DNA of 64,000 nt, taken from an uncultured Pelagibacteraceae bacterium (GTDB lineage Bacteria; Pseudomonadota; Alphaproteobacteria; Pelagibacterales; Pelagibacteraceae). The stretch is taken from the NCBI GenBank assembly GCA_902611265.1, contig CACLYY010000001.1, forward strand, positions 1-64,000. The letters run 5' to 3'. Of the stretch, positions 18,212-27,578 are shown one piece after another. How positions within the stretch are numbered: position 1 is the first letter of the stretch; each line of letters begins with the position of its first letter. The notes beneath the pieces were generated by a model. It had not been told where the DNA came from, ran no database searches, and worked only from the letters and a program-made list of their open reading frames with translations. Both the position numbers and the translations under genes were made by a program.

Positions 18212-18286
18212 TGGAGCGGGCAATGGGACTCGAACCCACGACCTTCTCGTTGGCAACGAGACGCTCTACCACTGAGCTATGCCCGC
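18212..18286 (-). tRNA. tRNA-Gly(GCC)
   Basis: Folded by eye on the minus strand: 7-bp acceptor GCGGGCA/TGCCCGC, D stem GCTC/GAGC, anticodon stem TCTCG/CGAGA with loop TTGCCAA (anticodon GCC), T stem GTGGG/CCCAT with loop TTCGAGT, discriminator T, and an encoded CCA. Total length is 75 nt including CCA. It lies between two sulfotransferase genes, only 5 bases upstream of one. Confidence 0.97.
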
Positions 18287-18344
18287 TTGTTATATAAGTG
18301 TTGAAACTAGTAGGTTTTCTGTGATTAAGCAATAGGCAAAATGA

Positions 18345-19985
18345 TTAGAATTCTATATTTGCACTTTTCAAAGTTTCCTGCATGATTTTTAATTTATCTT
18401 TATATTTTTTCCATTCATCTGATGTATTTTTTTTTATTTTTCCCCTTACCTGAAGAAGAGAAGCAGTCTGAACAGGTCTATTATTCTTATCGTAATTTTT
18501 AAGATTTTCTTCCCAATTTAAGCCAATTTTTTTAATTAAAGTATTAGTTTCATTTTCAAAATTATTTACAAAGTGTTCATAATTAAGATTAATTATTTTA
18601 TTTTTTAAATTATTAAACCAAAATTTCATCAAATTATTATACAATACATAATATTCAGCTGTATTTTTTTGGCTAAGAGAAAAATCCATACCAGGATCTG
18701 GAAAATTAATCTTATAGTTAGACCAACATATGGCCATTGGATTTCTGTGAATATGAATTATTTTAGCTTCAGGGAAAGCTTTAGTAATAAAACCTATCCA
18801 TCTAAAATTCATTGGTAATTTATCAATAATAAATGGTTTATTGCTTAGTGAAGAAACCATTGAATGGTATTCAAATCTCAATTTTTTAATAAAATTTTCA
18901 AAGTTATTTGGATTGTTAATTTGGAATTTATCAATAATTTTAGGTAAATAGTTGAGTTCACCGGCACCATAAACCTTAGAATGAGATGAAATAACTTGTT
19001 CTAAAAGTGTTGTTCCAGATCTTGGCATACCAAGAATAAAGACTGGGGTGAATTTAAGTTTATTTTCGTGAACAATTGTTTCGTTAAATTTTTGTGAAAA
19101 AAGTTTATGAATATTTTCAAAAAGCTTTTTTTCTTTCCCAATACTAAAGTCTGATTTAGATTTTTTTAGATCGTTTGAAACTTCTAAATATTTTAAAGCT
19201 TTATCTGAGTTATTTAAGTCAAAATTACATTTACTTAAACTTGTATAAGCAAATATTTTATCTTCATAACTTGCATCTGATAGATCAAGTTTTTCTAACT
19301 TTTTAAAGTATTGATTTTCACTATTTACTTTTGTTATTAAAAAATAATTCTTTAAAGCTCTTATATGCTTTTCGTCAATATTTATGACCTTTTCAAACAA
19401 TTTTCTTCCTTCTTCAATATTTCCAAGTATTAAATTTAAATATCCTAGATCATTCAATGCTGTTGTATTGTTTTCATCTAATTTTAAAACATCATGAAGT
19501 ATTTTTTTTAAATTATCATAATCTTTATTTTCATTGTATAAATGCGCTAAATTGAAATATGCTTGAAAATTATTTTTATTTGAAGTGATTGCTTTTTTAT
19601 AGTTTTCAACTGCTTCATTAATAAAGCCTAATTTTAATTTCGTATTCCCTAAATTATTATATGCTTCTGAATAATCAGGTTTTAAGTTTACAGCCTTCAA
19701 AAAATATTTAGTGGCTTCATTGTAATTTTTTAATTGTTTTTGAATATTTCCATAAATATAATTATTTTCAGCACTAGGTTTCAAAGATACAATTCTTTTG
19801 AAGAATATTTCTGCTTCTTCATATTTGCTTAAAGTTAAATAACTTACACTTAATGCATACAATAATTGAAAATCGTTATTTTTTTTTAGTAATTTCCTTG
19901 CTGAATTGATTACTTTTTCAAACTTTCCTTTGTTAAAACTCTCTAAAATATTTTTTTTTTTGCTTAAAAAATCTCTAGTATTCAT
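18345..19985 (-). CDS. TPR-repeat sulfotransferase
   Basis: A 546-residue two-domain protein. Residues about 20-230 hold consecutive TPR units (for example YNEATKYFLKAVNLKPDYSEAYNNLGN). Residues about 310-530 form a Sulfotransfer_3-type domain with the PAPS loop FILGMPRSGTTLLEQ near residue 316 and PEAKIIHIHRNPMAICWSNY. This layout resembles bacterial relatives of tyrosylprotein sulfotransferases. There is no signal peptide. The TPR part probably selects a protein or glycan acceptor. It forms a cluster with a 2OG oxygenase and another TPR protein. Confidence 0.88.
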   Translation of the reverse strand: MNTRDFLSKKKNILESFNKGKFEKVINSARKLLKKNNDFQLLYALSVSYLTLSKYEEAEIFFKRIVSLKPSAENNYIYGNIQKQLKNYNEATKYFLKAVNLKPDYSEAYNNLGNTKLKLGFINEAVENYKKAITSNKNNFQAYFNLAHLYNENKDYDNLKKILHDVLKLDENNTTALNDLGYLNLILGNIEEGRKLFEKVINIDEKHIRALKNYFLITKVNSENQYFKKLEKLDLSDASYEDKIFAYTSLSKCNFDLNNSDKALKYLEVSNDLKKSKSDFSIGKEKKLFENIHKLFSQKFNETIVHENKLKFTPVFILGMPRSGTTLLEQVISSHSKVYGAGELNYLPKIIDKFQINNPNNFENFIKKLRFEYHSMVSSLSNKPFIIDKLPMNFRWIGFITKAFPEAKIIHIHRNPMAICWSNYKINFPDPGMDFSLSQKNTAEYYVLYNNLMKFWFNNLKNKIINLNYEHFVNNFENETNTLIKKIGLNWEENLKNYDKNNRPVQTASLLQVRGKIKKNTSDEWKKYKDKLKIMQETLKSANIEF

Positions 19986-20019
19986 AATTTAAATGAGATT
20001 ATAATTTTGAGTGTTATAT

Positions 20020-20616
20020 TTAAGATGCAAAATCAAACCAACCTGTGATTATGTACTTAGAACCACTCTTCAAGACTGACCCAGTATGTGCATGTGTCCA
20101 TTCTGCAGGCCATATTAAAGTTTTATTTTTTTCAGGCTTAATTTTTAACCCATAGTGATCAAAATTTGTTGTGCCACCATCATCAACATCATTTAGATAA
20201 GTCATAAAAGCAAAAATTCTATGCAATGTAGATAAGCCCGTTCTCTCTGAGTGTAATGCCGCAAAGTGGTCTCCTGGAAAATATTTTTGTACATTAAAAG
20301 GACCAACATTTACTTTTGTTAAAAATTGTTTCACAAAAGGCCATTGTTCTCTGTAGTCCACAAAACACTTTTGAAGTTCAGAAAAATATTCCTGAAAAAC
20401 TTTATATTTTGGATCAGACAACTTATTTGGGCTGATTGTAATATCTGTAGATTTTTTTCTATTTTCTTCAACTCCTTTAGCTGTAGAACCTTTTTTTTGA
20501 AGAGATTGATTATTTTCAAAAAAATCAATAATACCTTTACTTATATTTTTTTCTTCTAAGAACCAACATCCAATAAAATTTGGGGCCTTTTCATTACTAA
20601 TTTCAATTCGTTTCAT
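20020..20616 (-). CDS. 2OG-Fe(II) oxygenase
   Basis: A 198-residue double-stranded beta-helix dioxygenase of the prolyl-4-hydroxylase-like group. Candidate iron ligands are H122 and E124 (LHSERTG) and H174 or H176 (WTHAHTG); K186 in SKYIITGW could bind 2-oxoglutarate. The HxE rather than HxD first pair is a minor variant. Its ATG overlaps the stop of the upstream TPR gene by one base (TAATG), implying coupling. The substrate is unknown. Confidence 0.8.
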   Translation of the reverse strand: MKRIEISNEKAPNFIGCWFLEEKNISKGIIDFFENNQSLQKKGSTAKGVEENRKKSTDITISPNKLSDPKYKVFQEYFSELQKCFVDYREQWPFVKQFLTKVNVGPFNVQKYFPGDHFAALHSERTGLSTLHRIFAFMTYLNDVDDGGTTNFDHYGLKIKPEKNKTLIWPAEWTHAHTGSVLKSGSKYIITGWFDFAS

Positions 20617-21365
20617 TAAATCAACCTTACACCATTTTCATCTATTTCCAAAAAACCAGCTCCATTTTTAATATAAGATAAACCCTCCTTATGGGAATTT
20701 AAAGACAACAAAGACTGACCTAATAAATTGTTTAGAACTTTATTTCTAGGAAATTTTGAAATTACTGTTATGACAAAATCTTTAACCTCATTTTTCTTAC
20801 CAGTTTTAAACAAACATATTGTAAATCTTTCACAAATTTCCTCTTGCCTTGTCTTTAGATTAATTATGTTTTTATAATAATTTGATGCCTCATCATAATT
20901 TTCTAAAAAATAATGTAGGGTTGCAAGATTATAGCAGGCTTCAACATTATTTGCTTTTAAATCAATGGCTTTTTTATAACTAAGTATTGCTTCTTTAAAT
21001 TTATTTAAAGATTTTTGTGTACTGCCTAAATTGTTATATGCCTCAGAAAAATTTGGTTTAACTTTTATAGCTTCTTTAAATGATTCTACAGCTTCCTGAA
21101 ATTTTTTTTGTTTTTTTTGAATATTTCCTAAAGTATAAAAATTTTCTGCAGTCCTTTGTAAAAATATTAGTTTTTTAAAAAATTTCTCGGCATCAATAAA
21201 ATTTTGGAGATTAATTGAAGATAATCCTAGTAAATAAATTAATTGTGCATCATTTTGTCTCTCTTCTAGAAGCTTAACACCTTTGTCTATAACTTCTTCA
21301 AATCTATTTTCATTAAAACTAGTTAACAATTTTTTTTTTTGTGTTTCTAAATTATTTGAATTCAT
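20616..21365 (-). CDS. TPR-repeat protein
   Basis: A 249-residue protein consisting mostly of TPR units (for example FQEAVESFKEAIKVKPNFSEAYNNLGS at about residues 93-120). The N-terminal 150 residues closely parallel the N-terminus of the TPR-sulfotransferase next door, indicating a duplicated TPR module without the catalytic domain. It precedes and is coupled to the 2OG oxygenase, so it may present substrate to that enzyme. No signal peptide is seen. Confidence 0.82.
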   Translation of the reverse strand: MNSNNLETQKKKLLTSFNENRFEEVIDKGVKLLEERQNDAQLIYLLGLSSINLQNFIDAEKFFKKLIFLQRTAENFYTLGNIQKKQKKFQEAVESFKEAIKVKPNFSEAYNNLGSTQKSLNKFKEAILSYKKAIDLKANNVEACYNLATLHYFLENYDEASNYYKNIINLKTRQEEICERFTICLFKTGKKNEVKDFVITVISKFPRNKVLNNLLGQSLLSLNSHKEGLSYIKNGAGFLEIDENGVRLI

Positions 21366-21391
21366 CTTTCAGATGTTATAATTTAAATTAT

Positions 21392-22033
21392 ATGAAAAAA
21401 GAAGACCTGCCAAAAATTTTACCTGTTTTTCCATTGTCAAATTTTATTATTTTTCCAAGAACTACTGTTCCTTTGAATATCTTTGAACCTAGATACATTC
21501 AAATGATAGACAAAAGTATGAAAAGTGATCGTATAATTGGAATGATACAACCAAAGAAAACTGGGGAATTAAAAAAACCTGATTTGCACAATATTGGGTG
21601 TGCTGGCAAAATAACAAGTTTTAATGAAACAGAGGATGGAAGGTACTTAATTATTCTTAATGGAATATGTAGGTTTAAAATTGTTGATGAAATTAATAAT
21701 GACAATTTATATAGAGAGTGTGAGGTTAAATATGAGGATTTTTCTGGTGATTTAGTGGAAAAAACAGATGAATTAAAATTTTCTGACTTAAAGTTAATAT
21801 TCCAAAATTTAAAAGGACTTTTTAAAAAACAAGGATATGAGATAAATTGGAAAGAAATTGAAAAACAGAGTTTAGATCAAACTATTAATACTCTTTCCAT
21901 GGCATCACCTTTTTCATTAGAGGAAAAACAAGTATTACTTGAAAGTAAAGACTTAAACTTAAGGAAAAAAAAATTAGAAGAAATCTTAAATACATATGTT
22001 TTGGATAATTTTAACAATAAGACGTTGCAATAA
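21392..22033 (+). CDS. Lon N-terminal (substrate-binding) domain protein
   Basis: A 213-residue stand-alone LON-SB/PUA-like protein. The motif LPVFPLSNFIIFPRTTVPLNIFEPRYIQMI at the N-terminus and GCAGKITSFNETEDGRYLIILNGICRFKI are diagnostic. It lacks the AAA+ and protease domains of Lon. The start was set at 21392 because an upstream in-frame start (21341) lies inside the divergent TPR gene. The role is unclear; such proteins may recognise unfolded polypeptides. Confidence 0.9.
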   Translation: MKKEDLPKILPVFPLSNFIIFPRTTVPLNIFEPRYIQMIDKSMKSDRIIGMIQPKKTGELKKPDLHNIGCAGKITSFNETEDGRYLIILNGICRFKIVDEINNDNLYRECEVKYEDFSGDLVEKTDELKFSDLKLIFQNLKGLFKKQGYEINWKEIEKQSLDQTINTLSMASPFSLEEKQVLLESKDLNLRKKKLEEILNTYVLDNFNNKTLQ

Positions 22034-22048
22034 AATATTTAATAAAAT

Positions 22049-23110
22049 TTAATTGGATAAGAAAGTTGCAAAATTGTTCAGAAGTTTATTACCTTTTAAT
22101 ATTTTAAATATTGGATTAGAAAAATTATTTTTAAATTTACTATCAATTTTAAAAAAAGAATTGATTGTATCTATTCCTAATCCATATATAAAATTTAAGT
22201 GTTTATTTTTTTCTTGAAATATTTGTGCAATAGTTTCACCGTCGTTGATACCTAATTTTAGATTTTCTTCTAAAATTTTAGTTAAAGATTTTATATCTCT
22301 GATTGTCATATTGAAACCTTGACCTGCCAAGGGATGAACTTTATGTATTAAATCTCCAAATGACAAAATATTTTTATAGATATAATTTCTAAGTACCAAG
22401 AATTTAATACTAAAAGACTCGACTTCGCTAATTTTTTTAATTTTGTACTTACTATTATAATTTTCAATGGTTTGCAAAAGGCTTGCCTTATCAATAACTT
22501 TTGTTGAATTATTTGAGAAAACAATTGAAGTTTGCTGATTAGACAGAGGAAGAAATGCTAATGGACCATTTTTTGTAAATATTTGTGTGGCGATTTTATT
22601 CTCTATTTTTTGATGAGTTATAAGTGCAGTATGAGCTATAGATTTATAATTTTTTACAATTTTTTTTTGAAAATATTTTTTTGTAATAAAATTATTTTGA
22701 TCGGAATTAATGATTAAATTATATTTTCTATTTTTGAAACTTTCTAAATTATATTTTTTTAATTTAATAAATTTTAAAAACTTATTTTTTTTTAACAGAT
22801 TGTATAGCTCAACATATTTAAATAAGTAAAAATTATTTTGTTTTTTATTTTTAAACTCGAATAGTTCAGATGAATTTGTGTTATCAGAATAAATTTTTAT
22901 ACTTTTTGCTGGCCATCCTAAAGTGCTGACTTCTTTAATATTTTTAATTAAAAAATTATAATTTTTATTTGAAATGGCGATAGTCCTAACCGTTTTTTTC
23001 GCTAATTGTCGATTAGTTTGTGAAATAATATCAACACTAATCTTCTTCTTGATTAAAATGTTTGCTAAAACAAGGTTTGTTAGATTGTTTCCTAGAAGGC
23101 AGATATTCAT
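22049..23110 (-). CDS. Divergent UbiH/VisC-family FAD-dependent hydroxylase
   Basis: A 353-residue relative of ubiquinone-biosynthesis flavin hydroxylases. The second FAD motif is clear (FGDLIHKVHPLAGQGFNMTIRD, about residues 255-276). The N-terminal dinucleotide fold (NICLLGNNLTNLVLA) has lost two of the three usual glycines. The start is placed at 23110, where the first beta strand begins; an earlier ATG at 23134 is also possible. It is probably a quinone-ring hydroxylase, but reduced or altered FAD binding is possible. It is divergent from ftsK. Confidence 0.72.
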   Translation of the reverse strand: MNICLLGNNLTNLVLANILIKKKISVDIISQTNRQLAKKTVRTIAISNKNYNFLIKNIKEVSTLGWPAKSIKIYSDNTNSSELFEFKNKKQNNFYLFKYVELYNLLKKNKFLKFIKLKKYNLESFKNRKYNLIINSDQNNFITKKYFQKKIVKNYKSIAHTALITHQKIENKIATQIFTKNGPLAFLPLSNQQTSIVFSNNSTKVIDKASLLQTIENYNSKYKIKKISEVESFSIKFLVLRNYIYKNILSFGDLIHKVHPLAGQGFNMTIRDIKSLTKILEENLKLGINDGETIAQIFQEKNKHLNFIYGLGIDTINSFFKIDSKFKNNFSNPIFKILKGNKLLNNFATFLSN

Positions 23111-23173
23111 AATATTATTTAATTTTATCAACAAAAATTAAATGATACAAAGTGACAAATCATTAATAACAAA

Positions 23174-25261
23174 ATGAAAATTAAAAATTTTGTAGATAAA
23201 ACAAGTAATTTTCTAATAAAAAGACTGTCTGAACTAGTGGGCATAATACTGCTTGTATCTTCAATATTGTTATTAATATCATTAGTCAGTTATTCACCAG
23301 AAGACCCTAACTTTATTTTTCCAGAAAATGCTAAAATAAATAATTTATTAGGTGCAAAAGGAAGTTATGCATCTGATATTTTCTATCAATCAATAGGATT
23401 AATCTCATTACTAGTTCCTATTTCATTTATTTTCATATCATTATCAGTAATAATTGAAAAAAAAATTATACATATTATAGAAAGTTTGTTTTTTATAATT
23501 TTATATTCAATAACAGGAGCATTGTTTTTTACAGTTTTTCATACTGAAACTTATTGGCTCACAATCAATGGTAATAGCGGATTTTTGGGAAACTTATTTG
23601 ATGAAACTTTTTTTGTAAAATTAGTAAATTTAAACCACCAAATTAGTTACATTACATTAATAATTTTAATATCCTTATTCTTTCTTTTAAGTGTAAATTT
23701 TAAAATTAATCATATTAAATTAGTTATAAAAATTTTCAGTAAATCTAAAAAAGAAATACCTAAAAGTATTGTTGAGAATTATAATGAAAATTCATTAAGT
23801 GAAACTAACTATGTTAACAACGAAACCAGAATTCAAGAGAATTTTACTTTTGAAAGAGATAATGACTCGCCTGGAAGAAAAATGGTTAAATACAAATTAC
23901 CATCCCTAGAGTTTTTAAAAATTCCTACCAAAAAAGACAAAAATTTATCGGAAAACAAAATTGATGAAAAAACTTTGGAAAAAATTTTACTAGATTTTGG
24001 AGTTGAAGGAGAAATAAAAAAAGTAAGTCAAGGGCCTGTTGTTACTTTGTATGAATTTGAACCTGCGCCTGGGGTTAAAGTCTCCAAAATAATTAATCTT
24101 TCTGAAGATATTGCTAGAAATACAAGTTCAGAGTCGGCAAGGATTGCGACCATACCTGGAAGTAATACTATAGGTATTGAATTGCCTAAACCCGAAAGAG
24201 AGAATGTTTTTCTGAGTGAAATAATTTCTGATAGTAATTTTAAGAAAAAAGACACTAAACTTCCAATAGCTCTTGGCAAAAGTATTTCTGGAATGCCAAT
24301 AACAGGAGATTTAAGTACAATGCCGCATTTACTTATAGCTGGAACAACAGGGTCAGGAAAATCAGTTTGTATTAATACAATTATTTTATCGCTTTTGTAT
24401 AAGCATTCACCAGAAAAATGTAAATTTATATTGATTGATCCAAAAATGTTAGAGTTGTCTACGTATGAGGGAATTCCACACTTATTGTGCCCAGTTATAA
24501 CTGAAGCAAAAAAAGCTGCCTCTGTTTTGGGTTGGGTAGTTAAAGAAATGGAAAATCGATACAAACTTATGACTAAAGTAGGGGTGAGGAATATAGACGG
24601 ATATAATGAAAAGCATAAGATATCTATGCCTTATATCGTTGTCATTGTTGATGAAATGTCAGATTTAATGCTCGTTGCAGGCAAAGATATTGAAAATTAT
24701 ATTCAAAAACTATCTCAAATGGCAAGAGCTGCTGGAATACATATTATAATGGCTACACAAAGACCGAGTGTCGATGTTATCACCGGAACTATAAAAGCTA
24801 ACTTTCCTACTAGAATATCTTTCCAAGTTACATCTAAAATAGACAGCAGAACAATTCTTGGTGAACAAGGTGCTGAGCAACTATTAGGTAAAGGAGACAT
24901 GCTTTACATGACTTCTGCAAATAAAATGACTAGAATTCATGCTCCATTTGTAGCAGAAGGAGAAATTGAAAAAATTAATAACTTTCTAAGAAACCAAGCA
25001 GAGCCAGATTATGTAGATGAAATTCTTAATTTTTCTGATGAAAAAGAGAAAGATAATGACTCTAATAATAACGAAAATCTTGACGAACTATACAATACAG
25101 CATTAGAAATTGTAAGATCTGAGAGAAAAGCATCGACATCCTTTTTACAAAGAAAACTACAGATTGGATACAATAGAGCAGCTAGAATAGTAGATCAAAT
25201 GGAGGCAAATGGTGTAGTAAGTCCAGCAAATCATGTGGGTAAAAGAGAAGTTCTTAAATGA
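23174..25261 (+). CDS. ftsK: DNA translocase FtsK
   Basis: FtsK (695 residues) is the septal DNA pump that resolves chromosome termini. It has four N-terminal transmembrane segments (within residues 18-175), a short charged linker, the motor domain with Walker A GTTGSGKS near residue 390 and Walker B VVIVDEMSDLM, and a C-terminal winged-helix gamma domain (SFLQRKLQIGYNRAARIVDQME) that reads KOPS sites. The linker is short compared with E. coli. Its stop overlaps lolA by four bases. Confidence 0.95.
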   Translation: MKIKNFVDKTSNFLIKRLSELVGIILLVSSILLLISLVSYSPEDPNFIFPENAKINNLLGAKGSYASDIFYQSIGLISLLVPISFIFISLSVIIEKKIIHIIESLFFIILYSITGALFFTVFHTETYWLTINGNSGFLGNLFDETFFVKLVNLNHQISYITLIILISLFFLLSVNFKINHIKLVIKIFSKSKKEIPKSIVENYNENSLSETNYVNNETRIQENFTFERDNDSPGRKMVKYKLPSLEFLKIPTKKDKNLSENKIDEKTLEKILLDFGVEGEIKKVSQGPVVTLYEFEPAPGVKVSKIINLSEDIARNTSSESARIATIPGSNTIGIELPKPERENVFLSEIISDSNFKKKDTKLPIALGKSISGMPITGDLSTMPHLLIAGTTGSGKSVCINTIILSLLYKHSPEKCKFILIDPKMLELSTYEGIPHLLCPVITEAKKAASVLGWVVKEMENRYKLMTKVGVRNIDGYNEKHKISMPYIVVIVDEMSDLMLVAGKDIENYIQKLSQMARAAGIHIIMATQRPSVDVITGTIKANFPTRISFQVTSKIDSRTILGEQGAEQLLGKGDMLYMTSANKMTRIHAPFVAEGEIEKINNFLRNQAEPDYVDEILNFSDEKEKDNDSNNNENLDELYNTALEIVRSERKASTSFLQRKLQIGYNRAARIVDQMEANGVVSPANHVGKREVLK

Positions 25262-25818
25262 GAAAATATTTAATTATCTTATTTATTTTTTTTTTTACTT
25301 TAAATTCTAAGAGTTTCTCAAATCAAAAAATAATTGATCATTTAAAAAGTATTAATTCTTTGGAGTTTAAATTCATACAAAAAATAGATAATAATAATAT
25401 AGAGACAGGAAAATGTATATTATTATACCCTAAGAGAATTCTATGTAAATATAACGACTTATATAACAAAGTATTAGTTTCAAATGGCAAATCACTAATT
25501 ATAAATTCTGATAAAATAAAAAATTATTACAGATACCCTTTAGATAAAACGCCTTTAAATATTATTCTAGATAAAGAATTTTTAATCTCTAAAATGGATA
25601 ACTTAATAGAAGATGAAACATATCCCTTTTACCATGTGTATAATTTCAATCATGATAATATTTTAATAAAAGTTTTTTTTGATAAGAAAAGATTTGAATT
25701 AATTGGGTGGGAGACAATAGATGTATATCAAAATATAGTTCAAACTTTTATAAGTGATATCAAAACCAATATTGAAGTTGAAGAAAAAATTTTTTCAATA
25801 CAAAGATATATTAATTAA
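25258..25818 (+). CDS. lolA: Outer-membrane lipoprotein carrier protein LolA
   Basis: A 186-residue LolA-family periplasmic chaperone that ferries lipoproteins from the inner to the outer membrane. An N-terminal signal peptide (about residues 1-21) precedes the LolA fold (LEFKFIQKIDNNNIETGKCILLYPKRILCKY). The position directly after ftsK is conserved in proteobacteria. Its 3' end overlaps the convergent GNAT gene by 8 bases. Confidence 0.88.
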   Translation: MRKYLIILFIFFFTLNSKSFSNQKIIDHLKSINSLEFKFIQKIDNNNIETGKCILLYPKRILCKYNDLYNKVLVSNGKSLIINSDKIKNYYRYPLDKTPLNIILDKEFLISKMDNLIEDETYPFYHVYNFNHDNILIKVFFDKKRFELIGWETIDVYQNIVQTFISDIKTNIEVEEKIFSIQRYIN

Positions 25819-26323
25819 TATCAATATTAATTTTTTCAGATTTAAATATTTTCATTCCCCTTGCTAAATAGTTTTTAATTGCATTTTTGTGATCAAGTGA
25901 ACATGTATGAAGCCACACTCTTGACATTCCATCTTTAAACAATTTGTTAATAGCCTCTGAAAGCAAATAACCTCCACATTTTCTTCCAAAATATTCTTCC
26001 AAAATTCCGAAATATGCTATCTCTGAATGATTATTATCCTTATCCGTTATGGTCTCATAATATCCAGCCAAGTTACTATTATCCTTCAAAACAAAGGTTT
26101 TTACCCTTGGATTTTCAACATATTCAACCCATTTTTTATCTTCCCAAACCAATCTGTCTATCCATCTGTGTTTTTTTCCAATTTGTTTATAAAAAAACTT
26201 GTTCAGTTGAAAATCAGGCGGATCAACCTCACTTATTTTAAAGTTAGGTCCAGGACTCTTTGATCGATTTAGATTTTTTATTGAATTTATTTCTAGAAAA
26301 CTTCTGTCTACGTTAATAATCAC
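25811..26323 (-). CDS. GNAT-family N-acetyltransferase
   Basis: A 170-residue GNAT acetyltransferase. The acetyl-CoA-binding region is EYFGRKCGGYLLSEAINKLF (about residues 108-127), followed by VWLHTCSLDHKNAIKNYLARGMKIFKSE. The substrate is unknown. Its start overlaps the HIT gene stop by four bases, so it is the last gene of the ligase-HIT-GNAT run. Confidence 0.85.
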   Translation of the reverse strand: MIINVDRSFLEINSIKNLNRSKSPGPNFKISEVDPPDFQLNKFFYKQIGKKHRWIDRLVWEDKKWVEYVENPRVKTFVLKDNSNLAGYYETITDKDNNHSEIAYFGILEEYFGRKCGGYLLSEAINKLFKDGMSRVWLHTCSLDHKNAIKNYLARGMKIFKSEKINIDIN

Positions 26324-26685
26324 GAGACCATTTTACCAATTTTCTCTCCGCCAAACAAATGAAAATGTAAATGTGGAACCTCTTGTCCTCCATTCTCACT
26401 GATGTTTGCTAGTGCTCTATATCCTTTACCAGTATCAACAGATATATTTAATTTTTTTGCAACAGTATTAATACCTTTAAGTAATCCCACCATTTCCTCT
26501 GGCGATGCATTCTGACTAAAATCATCTAAGTCAATATATTTACCTTTAGGTATTACTAGTGCATGAATTTTTTTTTGTGGATTTATATCATGAAAAGATA
26601 AAATAAATTCATCCTCATAAATTTTATTACAAGGTATTTCATTTCTTAATATTTTAGCAAATATATTATTATCATCGTAACTCAT
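26320..26685 (-). CDS. HIT-family (histidine triad) nucleotide-binding protein
   Basis: A 121-residue Hint-type protein. The histidine triad H105-x-H107-x-H109 lies in HLHFHLFGG close to the C-terminus, and the N-terminal FAKILRNEIPCNKIYEDEFILSFHDI is characteristic. Members hydrolyse nucleoside phosphoramidates or acyl-adenylates. It follows the ligase alpha-subunit gene by two bases. Confidence 0.93.
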   Translation of the reverse strand: MSYDDNNIFAKILRNEIPCNKIYEDEFILSFHDINPQKKIHALVIPKGKYIDLDDFSQNASPEEMVGLLKGINTVAKKLNISVDTGKGYRALANISENGGQEVPHLHFHLFGGEKIGKMVS

Positions 26686-26687
26686 AA

Positions 26688-27575
26688 TTACATTTTTTCT
26701 AAGACTGCTTTTACTGTGTCTCCCATAACAGATGGATTTTTAGAAATTGTAATTCCACAATCTTTCAAAATTTCCACTTTTTCAATTGCACTTTCTCCAT
26801 AAGCTGAAACTATTGCCCCAGCATGTCCCATCACTCTACCTTTTGGAGCAGTCAAACCTGCAATGTAGGCTATAACTGGTTTTTTCATATTTTCTTTTGC
26901 AAATTCACCAGCTGCTACTTCTTGAGGACCACCGATTTCACCTATCATTAAAATTGCATCTGTTTCCTCATCTGTTTCAAACTTCTCTATTATATCTCTA
27001 AATGAGCTACCATTTATTGGATCTCCTCCAATACCCACACTCGTTGAAACTCCAATGTTTAAATTTTTAAGTTGTTGAGCTGCTTCATATCCTAATGTTC
27101 CTGATCTACTTATAATCCCGATTCTTCCCTCTTTGTAAATATGTCCTGGCATTATACCTAACATTGATTTCCCTGGACTAATAATTCCTGCACAATTGGG
27201 ACCTACCAAAGTCATTTTAGAACTTTTTGTATATCTTCTCATATATCTTTTTATTCTGATCATGTCGTGAGAAGGTATTCCATCTACAATTGCAACACAT
27301 GTTTTAATTCCTGCATCTGCAGCCTCCATTGCTGAATCTGCCGCAAAAGCTGGTGGCACAAATAAAATTGATGCATCTGCTCCAGTTTCGCTAACTGCAT
27401 CCTTAACGGTATTGAACACCGGTAAATTTAAGTGCTTCGAACCACCCTTTCCTGGTGTTACTCCACCAACTACATCGGAACCATACTCTATCATCTCCTT
27501 TGCATGAAAAGAGCCCATTTTACCAGTAAAACCTTGGATAATTATTTTGCTTTTTTTATCTATTAATACTGTCAT
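26688..27575 (-). CDS. mtkB: Malate-CoA ligase (succinyl-CoA synthetase family), alpha subunit
   Basis: A 295-residue CoA-ligase alpha subunit (SucD/MtkB family). CoA-binding FTGKMGSFHAKEMIEYG and GGVTPGKGG are at the N-terminus, SRSGTLGYEA follows, and the phosphohistidine is in GHAGAIVSAYG near residue 250. The stretch PGKSMLGIMPGHIYKEG and the RIKRYMRRY insertion match remembered MtkB (malate thiokinase) more than typical SucD. Pairing with malyl-CoA lyase also favours malate. A succinate-CoA ligase remains the alternative. Confidence 0.8.
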   Translation of the reverse strand: MTVLIDKKSKIIIQGFTGKMGSFHAKEMIEYGSDVVGGVTPGKGGSKHLNLPVFNTVKDAVSETGADASILFVPPAFAADSAMEAADAGIKTCVAIVDGIPSHDMIRIKRYMRRYTKSSKMTLVGPNCAGIISPGKSMLGIMPGHIYKEGRIGIISRSGTLGYEAAQQLKNLNIGVSTSVGIGGDPINGSSFRDIIEKFETDEETDAILMIGEIGGPQEVAAGEFAKENMKKPVIAYIAGLTAPKGRVMGHAGAIVSAYGESAIEKVEILKDCGITISKNPSVMGDTVKAVLEKM

Positions 27576-27578
27576 GAT

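Noticed and set aside
18207..18332. In-frame upstream extension of the sulfotransferase ORF
   Set aside because: It runs antisense-free through tRNA-Gly on the same strand; the conserved start MIIW is at 18206, as in the paralogue at 48366-49226.
21341..21391. Earlier start for the Lon-N protein
   Set aside because: It would overlap the divergent TPR gene; the conserved domain starts near the ATG at 21392.
24028..24564. 178-residue minus-strand ORF inside ftsK
   Set aside because: It is a frame shadow of the conserved FtsK motor domain and has no recognisable domain of its own.
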